Positions 43,619-51,977 of a stretch of DNA of 64,000 bases are shown in pieces. Under the pieces are notes generated by a model that had not been told where the DNA came from, did no database searches, and saw only the letters and a list, made by a program, of their open reading frames with translations. The position numbers were made by a program, and so were the translations under genes. Every line of letters starts with the position of its first letter. Within the stretch, counting starts at the first letter, position 1. Origin of the DNA: Bacteroidota bacterium (GTDB lineage: Bacteria; Bacteroidota; Bacteroidia; Chitinophagales; Saprospiraceae); NCBI GenBank assembly GCA_003045895.1, contig PZPC01000019.1, positions 1-64,000 on the forward strand, written 5' to 3'.

Positions 43619-45481
43619 ATGAGTTCTAATTCCCTCAGCGAAATACACGCCACGGTACCTACCGACAAAAAAGGCTGGCGCAAAGTCTTTGCGTTTATCG
43701 GGCCAGCCTACCTGGTCAGTGTGGGCTACATGGATCCCGGCAACTGGGCTACCGACATTGCGGGGGGCTCCCAGTTTGGGTACAAGCTCATCTGGGTGTT
43801 GCTCATGTCCAATCTCATTGCGGTGCTACTGCAGTCGCTCAGTGCCCGCCTGGGTATCGTCCGCGGCATGGATCTGGCGCAAGCCTCGAAGAACGCCTAT
43901 CCCCGCTGGGCCAACATTCCCCTTTACATCCTGGCCGAAATAGCCATTGCGGCCTGTGACCTGGCCGAGATCGTGGGCATGGCCATCGGCCTGAATTTGC
44001 TGTTCGGCCTGCCGCTCATCTGGGGAATCTGTATTACGGCCCTGGATACCATCCTGTTGTTGTTTCTGTTGAACAAAGGCATCCGGATCATGGAAGTGTT
44101 TATCGTTTCCCTGGTCTTCATTATCGGCTTTTCGTTCCTGATTGAGATGTTCATCGTCGCGCCGGTCTACGGCGATGTCGTCAAAGGCTTTATCCCCTCC
44201 CGGCTCAACAACGACGCCCTCTACATTGCCATTGGCATCATCGGCGCTACGGTCATGCCCCACAACCTGTACCTGCACTCCTCGTTGGTGCAAACCCGGG
44301 ATTTTCCAAAGACATTTGTGGGGATGAAACACGCCATCCGGTCCAACTTCATCGATACCGTCATTGCGCTCAACCTGGCTTTCTTCGTCAACGCGGCTAT
44401 CCTGGTATTGGCCGCCGCCGCGTTTTATGCCAACGGTTATTTCCAGGTGGCCGAAATCCAGGACGCTTCGCGGTTGCTCGAAAATTTGTTCGGACAAGCA
44501 GCTCCTACGTTTTTTGCGATCGCGCTGATTGCTTCCGGGCAGAGCTCGACGATCACGGGCACGCTGGCGGGGCAGATTGTCATGGAAGGGCACCTCAACC
44601 TGCGGATTCGCCCCTGGTTGCGGCGGCTGATTACCCGGCTACTGGCCATTATTCCAGCGTTGCTGACCATCCTTTATTTCGGCGACGAAGCCCTGGGTAG
44701 CCTGCTAATCCTGAGCCAGGTGGTGCTGAGCCTGCAGTTGGGCTTTGCCGTTATTCCGCTGATCCACTTCAATTCCGATAAAAAACGGATGCAGGGGTTC
44801 GCCATCCAACCGTGGGTGAAGTTCCTGGCCTGGGCCAGCGCCGCCATTATTGTTTACCTCAATATCCAGTTGGTCATCGAAGAAATTTCGGGCTGGCTAG
44901 GTGCCGCTGGCAACTACAAGCTGCTCATTTATGCCCTCGTCATTCCCGTGGTAGCGGGGTGCGTCTTGCTGTTGGGCTATGTCTTTGTGCACCCTTTCCT
45001 TACCGCCGCCGAACAAAAGAAACACCCGCTGCCGCACGGGCAGGCCGAAGATTTTTCGGTGGGCGCCCCCATCACTTACCAGCATATTGGCATCGCCATC
45101 GACTTTTCGGGCAACGACCAGCAGGTGATCAAAAATGCCATTCACCAGGGAGGTAAATCGGCCCGGTACACCATTATCCACATTGTAGAAAGCGCCGCCG
45201 CCCGTTATTTGGGTAAACAGGTGAGGGATTACGAAACCCAACTGGACCGCGAAAGTTTAAGCAAGTACCAGGCCAGTCTGATCGGGTTAGGTTACGAAGT
45301 AGATATCCAGATTGGCTACGGGGGCGTCGTGTCAGAGCTGCTGAAAATTATTACTGCCCAGGATTTCGACCTCCTCGTGATGGGTGCGCACGGCCACCGG
45401 GGAATCAAAGACCTCCTCTTCGGAACGACGGTGGATGCCTTGCGGCACCGCATAAAAATACCCTTATTGATCATCAGCTGA
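43619..45481 (+). CDS. NRAMP divalent-metal transporter fused to a UspA domain
   Basis: Proton-coupled Mn(II)/Fe(II) importer of the inner membrane, MntH-like. DPGN at residues 39-42 (TM1) and MPHN at 213-216 (TM6) are the metal ligands, both intact. The transporter part runs to about residue 460. It is followed by a UspA/universal-stress domain (HIGIAIDFSGNDQQVIKNAI; LLVMGAHGHRGIKDLLFGTT), whose GxxGHxG-type end suggests nucleotide binding. ATG 43619 is preferred over TTG 43613 since a promoter box ends at 43615. Together with the upstream membrane AraC-type regulator this may be a metal-response pair; that is inference. Confidence 0.9.
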   Translation: MSSNSLSEIHATVPTDKKGWRKVFAFIGPAYLVSVGYMDPGNWATDIAGGSQFGYKLIWVLLMSNLIAVLLQSLSARLGIVRGMDLAQASKNAYPRWANIPLYILAEIAIAACDLAEIVGMAIGLNLLFGLPLIWGICITALDTILLLFLLNKGIRIMEVFIVSLVFIIGFSFLIEMFIVAPVYGDVVKGFIPSRLNNDALYIAIGIIGATVMPHNLYLHSSLVQTRDFPKTFVGMKHAIRSNFIDTVIALNLAFFVNAAILVLAAAAFYANGYFQVAEIQDASRLLENLFGQAAPTFFAIALIASGQSSTITGTLAGQIVMEGHLNLRIRPWLRRLITRLLAIIPALLTILYFGDEALGSLLILSQVVLSLQLGFAVIPLIHFNSDKKRMQGFAIQPWVKFLAWASAAIIVYLNIQLVIEEISGWLGAAGNYKLLIYALVIPVVAGCVLLLGYVFVHPFLTAAEQKKHPLPHGQAEDFSVGAPITYQHIGIAIDFSGNDQQVIKNAIHQGGKSARYTIIHIVESAAARYLGKQVRDYETQLDRESLSKYQASLIGLGYEVDIQIGYGGVVSELLKIITAQDFDLLVMGAHGHRGIKDLLFGTTVDALRHRIKIPLLIIS

Positions 45482-45542
45482 GGTGAATTTCCGGGTGCTT
45501 TGGTCACTTACCCGGTCGTTAAAGCGCAGCTAAGTCGGTAGA

Positions 45543-45567
45543 AGGGTGAAAATACACCCTGTTTTTT
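45543..45567 (+). terminator. Rho-independent terminator of the NRAMP gene
   Basis: Stem AGGGTG / CACCCT with a 6-nt loop followed by GTTTTTT, about 60 bases past the stop codon. Confidence 0.8.
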
Positions 45568-45604
45568 CTACTTTTACAACCCTCACGTGCGGTTTGCGCC
45601 TGGT

Positions 45605-45627
45605 GTGCGACCTCTCCGGGGCCGCAC
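45605..45627. repeat. 23-nt hairpin related to the one at 8468-8490
   Basis: Matches the reverse complement of 8468-8490 at 20 of 23 positions, including GTGCGACCTCTCCG; the three changes keep the ends able to pair (GTGC/GCAC). A small dispersed palindromic family is likely. Confidence 0.5.
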
Positions 45628-45698
45628 TTACACGTGCCGGTTTTTGAAAACCAATTAATTAGCGGAAAATTTCACGTTATCCTAACAAACGGACTTGT

Positions 45699-48263
45699 AT
45701 GAAACGATCTATGCCTGTGCTGACAGCTATGCTTTTGCTGTCGTGTCTCTATTTTTCTGCCCACGCCCAAAAGCAGGCGCTCAATTATTACCTGCCAGAC
45801 ATCAGTTACGACCCCAGTATTCCTACGCCAGAAGCCTTCCTGGGGTGGCAAATTGGGGAATGGCACCTCAGCCACGACCTGCAGCTGAGCTACCTGCGCG
45901 CGCTGGCGGCAGCTTCGCCACGGATCACCCTAACCGAATACGCACGTACCCACGAGCAGCGTCCGTTGGTGGTACTGACCATTACCAGCCCGAAAAATCA
46001 CAGCCGTCTGCCCGAACTGCAAGCGCGCCACGTGGCCCTGAGCGACCCCGCAAAATCGGAGCAGATCAAGCTCGACGATACGCCCCTGGTGCTGTACCAG
46101 GGCTTCAGTATCCACGGCAACGAACCCAGCGGTGGCAACGCCGCTCCTCTGGTGGCCTACTACCTGGCAGCCGGGCAGGGCCCCGAGATCGAAGAGCTGC
46201 TGGATAAGACGATCATCCTCTTCGACCCCTGCTACAACCCCGACGGTTTCCAGCGGTTCAGCACCTGGGCCAACGAACACAAGAACCTCAACCTCACCGG
46301 CGACCCCCAGGACCGCGAATACGACGAAAGCTGGCCCGGTGGCCGCACCAACCACTACTGGTTCGACCTCAACCGCGACTGGCTGCCGGTGCAGCATCCC
46401 GAGAGCCGCGGACGCCTGGCTACCTTCCACGCCTGGAAACCCAATGTCCTCACCGACCACCACGAAATGGGCACCAACGCCACCTTCTTCTTCATGCCCG
46501 GCGAACCCAGTCGGGTGCACCCCTTCACGCCCGGCCGCAACCAGGAACTGACGGAGGAAATTGGCAACTTTCACGCCAAAGCCCTCGACGGCATTGGCTC
46601 CCTCTACTACTCCAAAGAAGGGTATGACGATTATTTCATTGGCAAAGGATCGACCTACCCCGACCTGAACGGCGGCATCGGCATCCTCTTCGAACAAGCC
46701 AGCTCACGGGGGCATCTGCAGGAAAGTGAAAACGGGCTCCTCCGCTTTTCCTTTACCATCCGCAACCAGGTGACCACGGCCCTGAGTACCTTCGCTGCCG
46801 TGCGTACCTTGAAGAACGACATTCTCGGCTACCAGCGCGATTTTTACCGCGACGCCCAACGCGATGCCCAGACCGACAAAGGTTACGGCTACGTTTTCGG
46901 TACCGACAACGACCCCAGCCGTGCCCGCCATTTGCTCGATATGCTGGCCCTCCACCAGATCGCCGTCTATCCCCTGGCCAGCAATGCCAGGGCCGACGGC
47001 CAGGATTTTCGGGCAGGCCACGCCTACGTCGTGCCCCTGCGCCAAAACCAGTACCGCCTGGTGAAGGCCATCTTTGAACCCATTCTGACCTTTGAAGACA
47101 GCCTCTTCTACGATATTTCGACCTGGACCCTGCCGATGGCCTGCAATTTGCCTTACGGCGAACTGACGACCGCTCCCCGCCTGGGGCCCCAGCTGCAAAG
47201 CCTCCCCGCGGCAGCTCCGGCAGCTCCGGCCATGAGCAACTACGCTTACCTGTTGCCCTGGGCCGATTTTTATGCCCCCCAGTTGGCGTATTTTCTCATG
47301 GACAAAGGCTTGCGCCTGAAGGTGACGGCCGAGACGTCGATGCTGGACGGCCGCGAATACCCGGCGGGAACGATCTTCCTACCCGTAGCCAACCAGGATA
47401 AAACGGCAGCGGAAATCCACCAGTTGGTGGCAGAAGGGGTGGCTGCCAGCGGCGTGGCCATGGTAGCCGTCGGTACTGGCCTGAGTTCGGAGGGCCCCGA
47501 CCTGGGCAGCCGCCAGTACAAAACCCTGGAAATGCCCCGGGTGGCCGTGCTGGTGGGCGACGGCGTGACCAACTACGAGGCCGGCAGCAACTGGCACCTG
47601 CTGGATCAGCGCTACCAAATGCCAATCACCAAGTTGCCAACCGATAATTTTGGGCGGGCCGACCTGGCGCGCTACAATGTGATCATCATGCCCAATGGCA
47701 ACTACCGCTTTGCGGGCGGGCAGGCTGATAAATTGCGGGAATGGGTAAGCAACGGCGGCACGCTGATCGCCCAGAAATCGGCCAACCGCTGGTGTGCAGC
47801 CAACCAACTGGCACAACTCACCGAACGCAAGACCGCCAGCGACAAACGCAGCCAACGCCCCTACGGCGCACTCGATGATGACGAACGGAGCCGGGAACTC
47901 GGCGGCGCCATTTTTCGTGCCGAAGGCGACCTCAGCCACCCCCTGCTCTACGGTTACTCGCGCAGTACACTGCCGGTTTTTCACCGCGGTAACCTCTTTT
48001 ACGAACCCGCCCAGAATGCCTACGCCACTCCCTTGCGCTACACGGCCAGCCCGTTGCTCAGTGGCTACGTGCACCGCAGCAGCCTGGATGCTATTGCCCA
48101 GTCCGCGGCAATCATTGTGAGCAGCCGGGGCCGGGGGCGAACCATCTCCATGATGGACGAACCGGCCTTTCGCGCCTTCTGGTTCGGGACGAGTAAGCTG
48201 TTGGCCAACGCCATCTTTTTTGGCGCTACGATCGATAACGGGGCTGGGGAATCGGTGAAGTAA
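45699..48263 (+). CDS. Secreted M14 zinc carboxypeptidase-like protein
   Basis: 854 residues, with a signal peptide (MPVLTAMLLLSCLYFSAHA). The metallocarboxypeptidase core lies in the first 350: HGNEPSGGNA gives the H-x2-E zinc motif near residue 139-142, FDPCYNPDGF and FDLNRDW match the substrate region, and TDHHEMG near 255 gives the third zinc ligand. The large C-terminal part (about 500-850) looks like a flavodoxin/GATase-like fold (ARYNVIIMPNGNYRF, KLREWVSNGGTLIAQKS). No type IX tail, so probably periplasmic. Peptide substrates are unknown. Monocistronic. Confidence 0.9.
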   Translation: MKRSMPVLTAMLLLSCLYFSAHAQKQALNYYLPDISYDPSIPTPEAFLGWQIGEWHLSHDLQLSYLRALAAASPRITLTEYARTHEQRPLVVLTITSPKNHSRLPELQARHVALSDPAKSEQIKLDDTPLVLYQGFSIHGNEPSGGNAAPLVAYYLAAGQGPEIEELLDKTIILFDPCYNPDGFQRFSTWANEHKNLNLTGDPQDREYDESWPGGRTNHYWFDLNRDWLPVQHPESRGRLATFHAWKPNVLTDHHEMGTNATFFFMPGEPSRVHPFTPGRNQELTEEIGNFHAKALDGIGSLYYSKEGYDDYFIGKGSTYPDLNGGIGILFEQASSRGHLQESENGLLRFSFTIRNQVTTALSTFAAVRTLKNDILGYQRDFYRDAQRDAQTDKGYGYVFGTDNDPSRARHLLDMLALHQIAVYPLASNARADGQDFRAGHAYVVPLRQNQYRLVKAIFEPILTFEDSLFYDISTWTLPMACNLPYGELTTAPRLGPQLQSLPAAAPAAPAMSNYAYLLPWADFYAPQLAYFLMDKGLRLKVTAETSMLDGREYPAGTIFLPVANQDKTAAEIHQLVAEGVAASGVAMVAVGTGLSSEGPDLGSRQYKTLEMPRVAVLVGDGVTNYEAGSNWHLLDQRYQMPITKLPTDNFGRADLARYNVIIMPNGNYRFAGGQADKLREWVSNGGTLIAQKSANRWCAANQLAQLTERKTASDKRSQRPYGALDDDERSRELGGAIFRAEGDLSHPLLYGYSRSTLPVFHRGNLFYEPAQNAYATPLRYTASPLLSGYVHRSSLDAIAQSAAIIVSSRGRGRTISMMDEPAFRAFWFGTSKLLANAIFFGATIDNGAGESVK

Positions 48264-48394
48264 TCACGGGTCGGGTATGGGGCCCATGCCGGCCCGTTGG
48301 GTGGGTTAAAGTGGAAGCTTGAACCAACTTTTGCTTCCCAACGGGCCCGCAGCGGGCAAAAAACACCCGCAGTAGTAAATTAATTTGCCAACAA

Positions 48395-48428
48395 TTTGGG
48401 GATAAGACAAAAAATAAAGCTATCTTTG
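48395..48428 (+). promoter_or_regulatory. Promoter of rpmE2
   Basis: TTTG at 48395-48398 and TATCTTTG at 48421-48428 (exact TAnnTTTG) with a 22-base spacer; the leader to ATG 48461 would be about 28 bases. Confidence 0.6.
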
Positions 48429-48460
48429 CCCTCCGAATTTGAACAGGAAATATTACCGCC

Positions 48461-48721
48461 ATGAAAAAGGATATCCATCCAAATAATTATCGTCTTGTTG
48501 TTTTCCGTGACATATCCGTAGATAAGTCATGGCTCACTTACTCTTGTGCTTCGACGCGCGAAAAAGAAGTGTTCGAAGATGGCAAGGAGTACCCACTGGT
48601 GAAATTAGAAATCTCCAGCGAGTCGCACCCTTTCTTCACGGGTAAGATGAAGTTTGTAGATACGGCAGGTCGTATCGACAAATTCAACAAGAAATTTGCG
48701 AAGTTTTCCAAAGAGCAGTAA
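48461..48721 (+). CDS. rpmE2: Large-subunit ribosomal protein bL31, type B
   Basis: 86 residues, [20 protein letters not shown] and [20 protein letters not shown], the type B form. It lacks the CxxC zinc site of type A L31, so it does not need zinc. A good promoter precedes it and a strong terminator follows. In many bacteria a zinc-free L31 is used when zinc is scarce; a Fur/Zur-type regulator gene is about 6 kb downstream, but no matching operator was seen upstream of this gene. Confidence 0.96.
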   Translation: MKKDIHPNNYRLVVFRDISVDKSWLTYSCASTREKEVFEDGKEYPLVKLEISSESHPFFTGKMKFVDTAGRIDKFNKKFAKFSKEQ

Positions 48722-48756
48722 GCCAATTTGGCATTAATTAACTGTGTTCTGGAAAG

Positions 48757-48795
48757 AAAAAGTCCCGATCAGCCGCTGCTGTCTGGGACTTTTTT
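48757..48795 (+). terminator. Rho-independent terminator of rpmE2
   Basis: Stem AAAAAGTCCC / GGGACTTTTT with a partly paired loop, ending in TTTTTT, 36 bases after the stop codon. Confidence 0.88.
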
Positions 48796-48845
48796 AATTT
48801 TGTGTTCGTTCGGAAACCATCCAACCAATTTTACGCTGCTGACTA

Positions 48846-50051
48846 ATGATGCACCTTGTCCTCTTTGATAACGAAATCCGTGAACAACTTCTACCACTGA
48901 CTTTTTTACGGCCAGTGGGTGCCCTGCGGGTAGGTATTTTGACCATCCAGGAAAAGTGGGAGCGTACCCTGGCCTGCCCGGTATCCTTTCTAACGCAGGA
49001 TTACCTGAGCGATAAGTACGAAATGGATTATGGGGAGGAGAACCTGCTCATCAACGGTTCTTTGTTGCCTACGCCGCAGATGGTGCGGCTCATCCAGCAG
49101 ATGGAATTCAGTGACGCCCTGCTCCTCAATGGGGAGTTGCTGGCCGCCAAGCTGACGGGCAAGCAGATCGAACAGCTGATTCAGGACAAGGATTTCGGCG
49201 ACCTGACGGGTTACGAAGTCAATGATACCGAGGTGCTGAAACTGAGCGGGGTTTACGATATCTTTCAGCTCAACCAGGCCGCTTTGGAGCTGGATTTCCA
49301 ACTGATCACTGCGGGCCGCAAGTCGGCGCCCCTCTCCGCGTCCAATCGGCTCATTGGCCCGGCGGAGCGTCTTTTTATTGAAAAGGGAGCCGAAATAGAA
49401 TGCGCTATCCTCAACACCAAGAACGGACCGATCTACATTGGCCGCAATGCCCTGGTGATGGAAGGCGCCATGATCCGTGGTGCTTTTGCCATGGGTGAAG
49501 ACGCCGTCATCAAGATGGGTGCCAAGATCTACGGTGCCACCACGCTGGGCCCCGGTTGCAAAGTCGGTGGCGAGGTCAACAATTCCGTCCTGCAGGCCAA
49601 TTCCAACAAAGGACACGATGGCTACCTTGGCAACTCGGTCCTGGGCGAGTGGTGCAATATTGGGGCCGACACCAATTGTTCGAACCTGAAGAATACCTAC
49701 GAGGAAGTGAAACTGTGGAACTACCCGGCGGGTCGTTTTTTAGGAACGGGGCTGCAGTTTTGTGGCCTGATTCTGGCCGATCACGTCAAGGTGGGGATCA
49801 ATACCATGTTCAACACCGGTACCGTAGTCGGGGTAGCGGCCAACGTTTTCGGGACAGGCTTTCCCCGCAATTTTATTCCCTCTTTCTCCTGGGGTGGGCC
49901 ACAGGGCCTTTCCACCTACCGCACCGCCAAAGCTTTCGCCATGATGGAGCGGGTGCTTGAGCGCCGACAGCAGGAACTCAGTGTGCAAGACCGCCTGATC
50001 TTATTGCGGGTATTTGAGGATACGGCCCAGTACCGGAGTTGGGATAAATAG
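48846..50051 (+). CDS. GlmU-family sugar nucleotidylyl/acetyl-transferase-like protein
   Basis: 401 residues of the short Bacteroidota GlmU-like type: a degenerate nucleotidyltransferase-like N-terminus (MHLVLFDNEIREQLLPLTFL; the usual LAAGxGTRM signature is absent) and a left-handed beta-helix C-terminus with hexapeptide turns (GPIYIGRNALVMEGAMIRG; GPGCKVGGEVNNSVLQANS; GTVVGVAANVFG). The family is proposed to serve UDP-GlcNAc formation for peptidoglycan and LPS where classic GlmU is missing; not proven here. Two adjacent ATG codons (48846, 48849). Probably transcribed after the rpmE2 terminator from its own promoter. Confidence 0.85.
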   Translation: MMHLVLFDNEIREQLLPLTFLRPVGALRVGILTIQEKWERTLACPVSFLTQDYLSDKYEMDYGEENLLINGSLLPTPQMVRLIQQMEFSDALLLNGELLAAKLTGKQIEQLIQDKDFGDLTGYEVNDTEVLKLSGVYDIFQLNQAALELDFQLITAGRKSAPLSASNRLIGPAERLFIEKGAEIECAILNTKNGPIYIGRNALVMEGAMIRGAFAMGEDAVIKMGAKIYGATTLGPGCKVGGEVNNSVLQANSNKGHDGYLGNSVLGEWCNIGADTNCSNLKNTYEEVKLWNYPAGRFLGTGLQFCGLILADHVKVGINTMFNTGTVVGVAANVFGTGFPRNFIPSFSWGGPQGLSTYRTAKAFAMMERVLERRQQELSVQDRLILLRVFEDTAQYRSWDK

Positions 50052-50108
50052 ACGTACCTTCCCGGATCACCAGCCCCGTGCTAACCTTCCCTCAACCATC
50101 CACAAGCC

Positions 50109-50795
50109 ATGATCCCGCGCTGGAAAGTTCTGCTCAGTTACTTGTTCGAGCTCCACGTAGAAAGTGCGAGTAGCGACTACAACCCGCACCTCTACGTTAG
50201 CCTGCGCCGCGGCCGCTACCAGCTGAGTACGGCCCATGCGGTGTATTCCTTTGGGGATTTGTACACCAATTTTGCCCGCACTTTTCGCCAGTGGAACTGG
50301 CAGGCCTATCCGCCGGATGACGTGCTGGTCCTCGGTTTGGGGCTGGGCAGTATTCCCGTCATCCTGGAGCAGACCCACCAGCGGGATTGCCAGCTGACGG
50401 CCGTAGAAATTGACGAAGAGGTGGTGGATCTGGCCAACCGCTACGTGCTCGCCGGCTTATCCAACCCCATGCAGCTCATCATTGCCGATGCCGCTATCGT
50501 GGTGCAGCAATTGCCCGACGAAGCCTACGACCTGATCTGCGTGGATGTTTTTGACGACGACACCGTGCCCCCGGTTTTCGAAACGCTGGCTTTTCTGGAA
50601 AACGCCAAATGCCTGCTGCGTCCCAACGGTGTTTTATTGTTCAACCGGTTAGCGGCTACGCCCCAGGACCGCACCCGCAGCCAGGCTTTTTATACCGATG
50701 TTTTTCGGGTTGCTTTCCCGGCAGCCCACTGCCTGGATGTGGGCGGAAACTTTATGCTGGTGAGCGAAGCCGCGGCGGTAAATAAAGGTTCGTGA
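50109..50795 (+). CDS. Spermidine-synthase-like SAM methyltransferase-fold protein
   Basis: 228 residues. The central domain has the nucleotide-binding GLGLGSIP loop, then VEIDEEVVDLANRY and IIADAAIVVQQLPDEAYDLI, typical of spermidine synthase-like proteins. Without the full polyamine-binding tail it is better described as a spermidine synthase-like methyltransferase-fold protein of unknown substrate. It follows glmU-like by 57 bases, same strand. Confidence 0.78.
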   Translation: MIPRWKVLLSYLFELHVESASSDYNPHLYVSLRRGRYQLSTAHAVYSFGDLYTNFARTFRQWNWQAYPPDDVLVLGLGLGSIPVILEQTHQRDCQLTAVEIDEEVVDLANRYVLAGLSNPMQLIIADAAIVVQQLPDEAYDLICVDVFDDDTVPPVFETLAFLENAKCLLRPNGVLLFNRLAATPQDRTRSQAFYTDVFRVAFPAAHCLDVGGNFMLVSEAAAVNKGS

Positions 50796-50868
50796 TACCC
50801 AGCGTTTGGTAGAGATTTGTTATCTTGTAATTCCATTTATTAGTTGACCATGCCTTAACTCGCTCTTT

Positions 50869-51240
50869 ATGGCAACGACCAAGAAAAAAACCTGCATTGT
50901 TTGTGGCGACGAAATCACCGGGCGGCCAGACAAGCGCTTTTGTTCTGACAACTGCCGCAGTACCCACCACAACCGCCACAACAGCGACCACACCAACTTT
51001 ATTCGAAACATCAACAATACCCTGCGCAAGAACCGCCGTATCCTGGAAGGGCTCAACCCCGAAGGAAAGGCAACCGTTCACCGCGACAAACTCCTGGAAA
51101 TGGGTTTTAATTTTCGTTATTTTACCAATGAATACGTAACCCGCACGGGGACGGTCTACCGATATGTTTACGAACAAGGTTACACCGAGCGCGACAATGG
51201 CTACCTTACGCTGGTAGTTCGTCAGGCATACGTAGAATAG
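50869..51240 (+). CDS. Zinc-ribbon DUF2116-like protein
   Basis: 123 residues. The N-terminus is a treble-clef/zinc-ribbon-like CIVCGDEITGRPDKRFCSDN followed by CRSTHHNRHN, giving Cys-x2-Cys and a Cys-x4-Cys pair. The rest is charged and aromatic (NLTLRKNRRILEGL, FNFRYFTNEYVTRTGTVYRY). Similar small proteins in Bacteroidota are annotated only by domain; a nucleic-acid role is possible. First of a run of three closely spaced genes (gaps of 17 and 33 bases). Confidence 0.7.
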   Translation: MATTKKKTCIVCGDEITGRPDKRFCSDNCRSTHHNRHNSDHTNFIRNINNTLRKNRRILEGLNPEGKATVHRDKLLEMGFNFRYFTNEYVTRTGTVYRYVYEQGYTERDNGYLTLVVRQAYVE

Positions 51241-51257
51241 CGGAACGACGACGGTAA

Positions 51258-51944
51258 ATGAACAAATCAATGGGGTATACTTTTTTGCGGGCCATCTGCT
51301 GTTACGCGCTCTTGCCCGCTCTGGCGCTGGGCAGCTGCCGATTGGTGGCCCAGGCCGACAGCACGGCTTTTCGCCCAGTCACCTACCTGGGGGTGCAGTA
51401 CGGGCAGAGCTGGAATGAGGTAAATTTTTCGCCGGCCATCCAGCAAGGGTTCCTGGTGGGGCAACGGCTGGCAGCGGTGTTGCGCTACGTGGGCGAACCC
51501 CACCTGGGGGTGCAGTTGGAGGTTGCCTACGACCAGCGTGGCTGGGCCGAAGTACAGGACGCGCTCTCGACGCGGTATACCCGCCAGATTGATTACCTGG
51601 ACCTGGCCATCTTTTCGCACCTCAGTGTAGGAAAAGGAGTGGTACGACCTTTCTTGCTATTGGGTTCGTACCTGAGTTACCCCATTGGAGAAACCGAAAC
51701 CATCCCCGCCGACTGGCAACCCGATCGCCAGGCTTACTATGGCACGCCCCTGCCCCAACGTTTGCAATACGGCCTGGCAGCTGGCCTGGGGCTGGAAGTC
51801 GTGTTGGGGCCGGTATCCCTGCAGCTCGACGGTCGTTACCGATCTGCTCTGGGGGGGATTTTTTCAACAAATAACAGTTCGTTCACTTTCTCTAACGGAC
51901 GGGGCCTTTCAGCTCAGGTGAGTCTGTTGGTGCGGGTGTTTTAA
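51258..51944 (+). CDS. Outer-membrane beta-barrel (PorT-like) protein
   Basis: 228 residues: signal peptide (FLRAICCYALLPALALGS), alternating hydrophobic strands (YLGVQYGQSWNEVNFS; HLGVQLEVAYDQRGW; IDYLDLAIFSHLSVGKG) and a C-terminal aromatic strand ending VSLLVRVF. This is a small porin-like beta-barrel; relatives are called PorT-like. It sits between the zinc-ribbon protein gene and the FGE-like lipoprotein gene, probably in one operon. Confidence 0.75.
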   Translation: MNKSMGYTFLRAICCYALLPALALGSCRLVAQADSTAFRPVTYLGVQYGQSWNEVNFSPAIQQGFLVGQRLAAVLRYVGEPHLGVQLEVAYDQRGWAEVQDALSTRYTRQIDYLDLAIFSHLSVGKGVVRPFLLLGSYLSYPIGETETIPADWQPDRQAYYGTPLPQRLQYGLAAGLGLEVVLGPVSLQLDGRYRSALGGIFSTNNSSFTFSNGRGLSAQVSLLVRVF

Positions 51945-51977
51945 CGACGTAATTTATATAATTTGACGACTAAGCAG

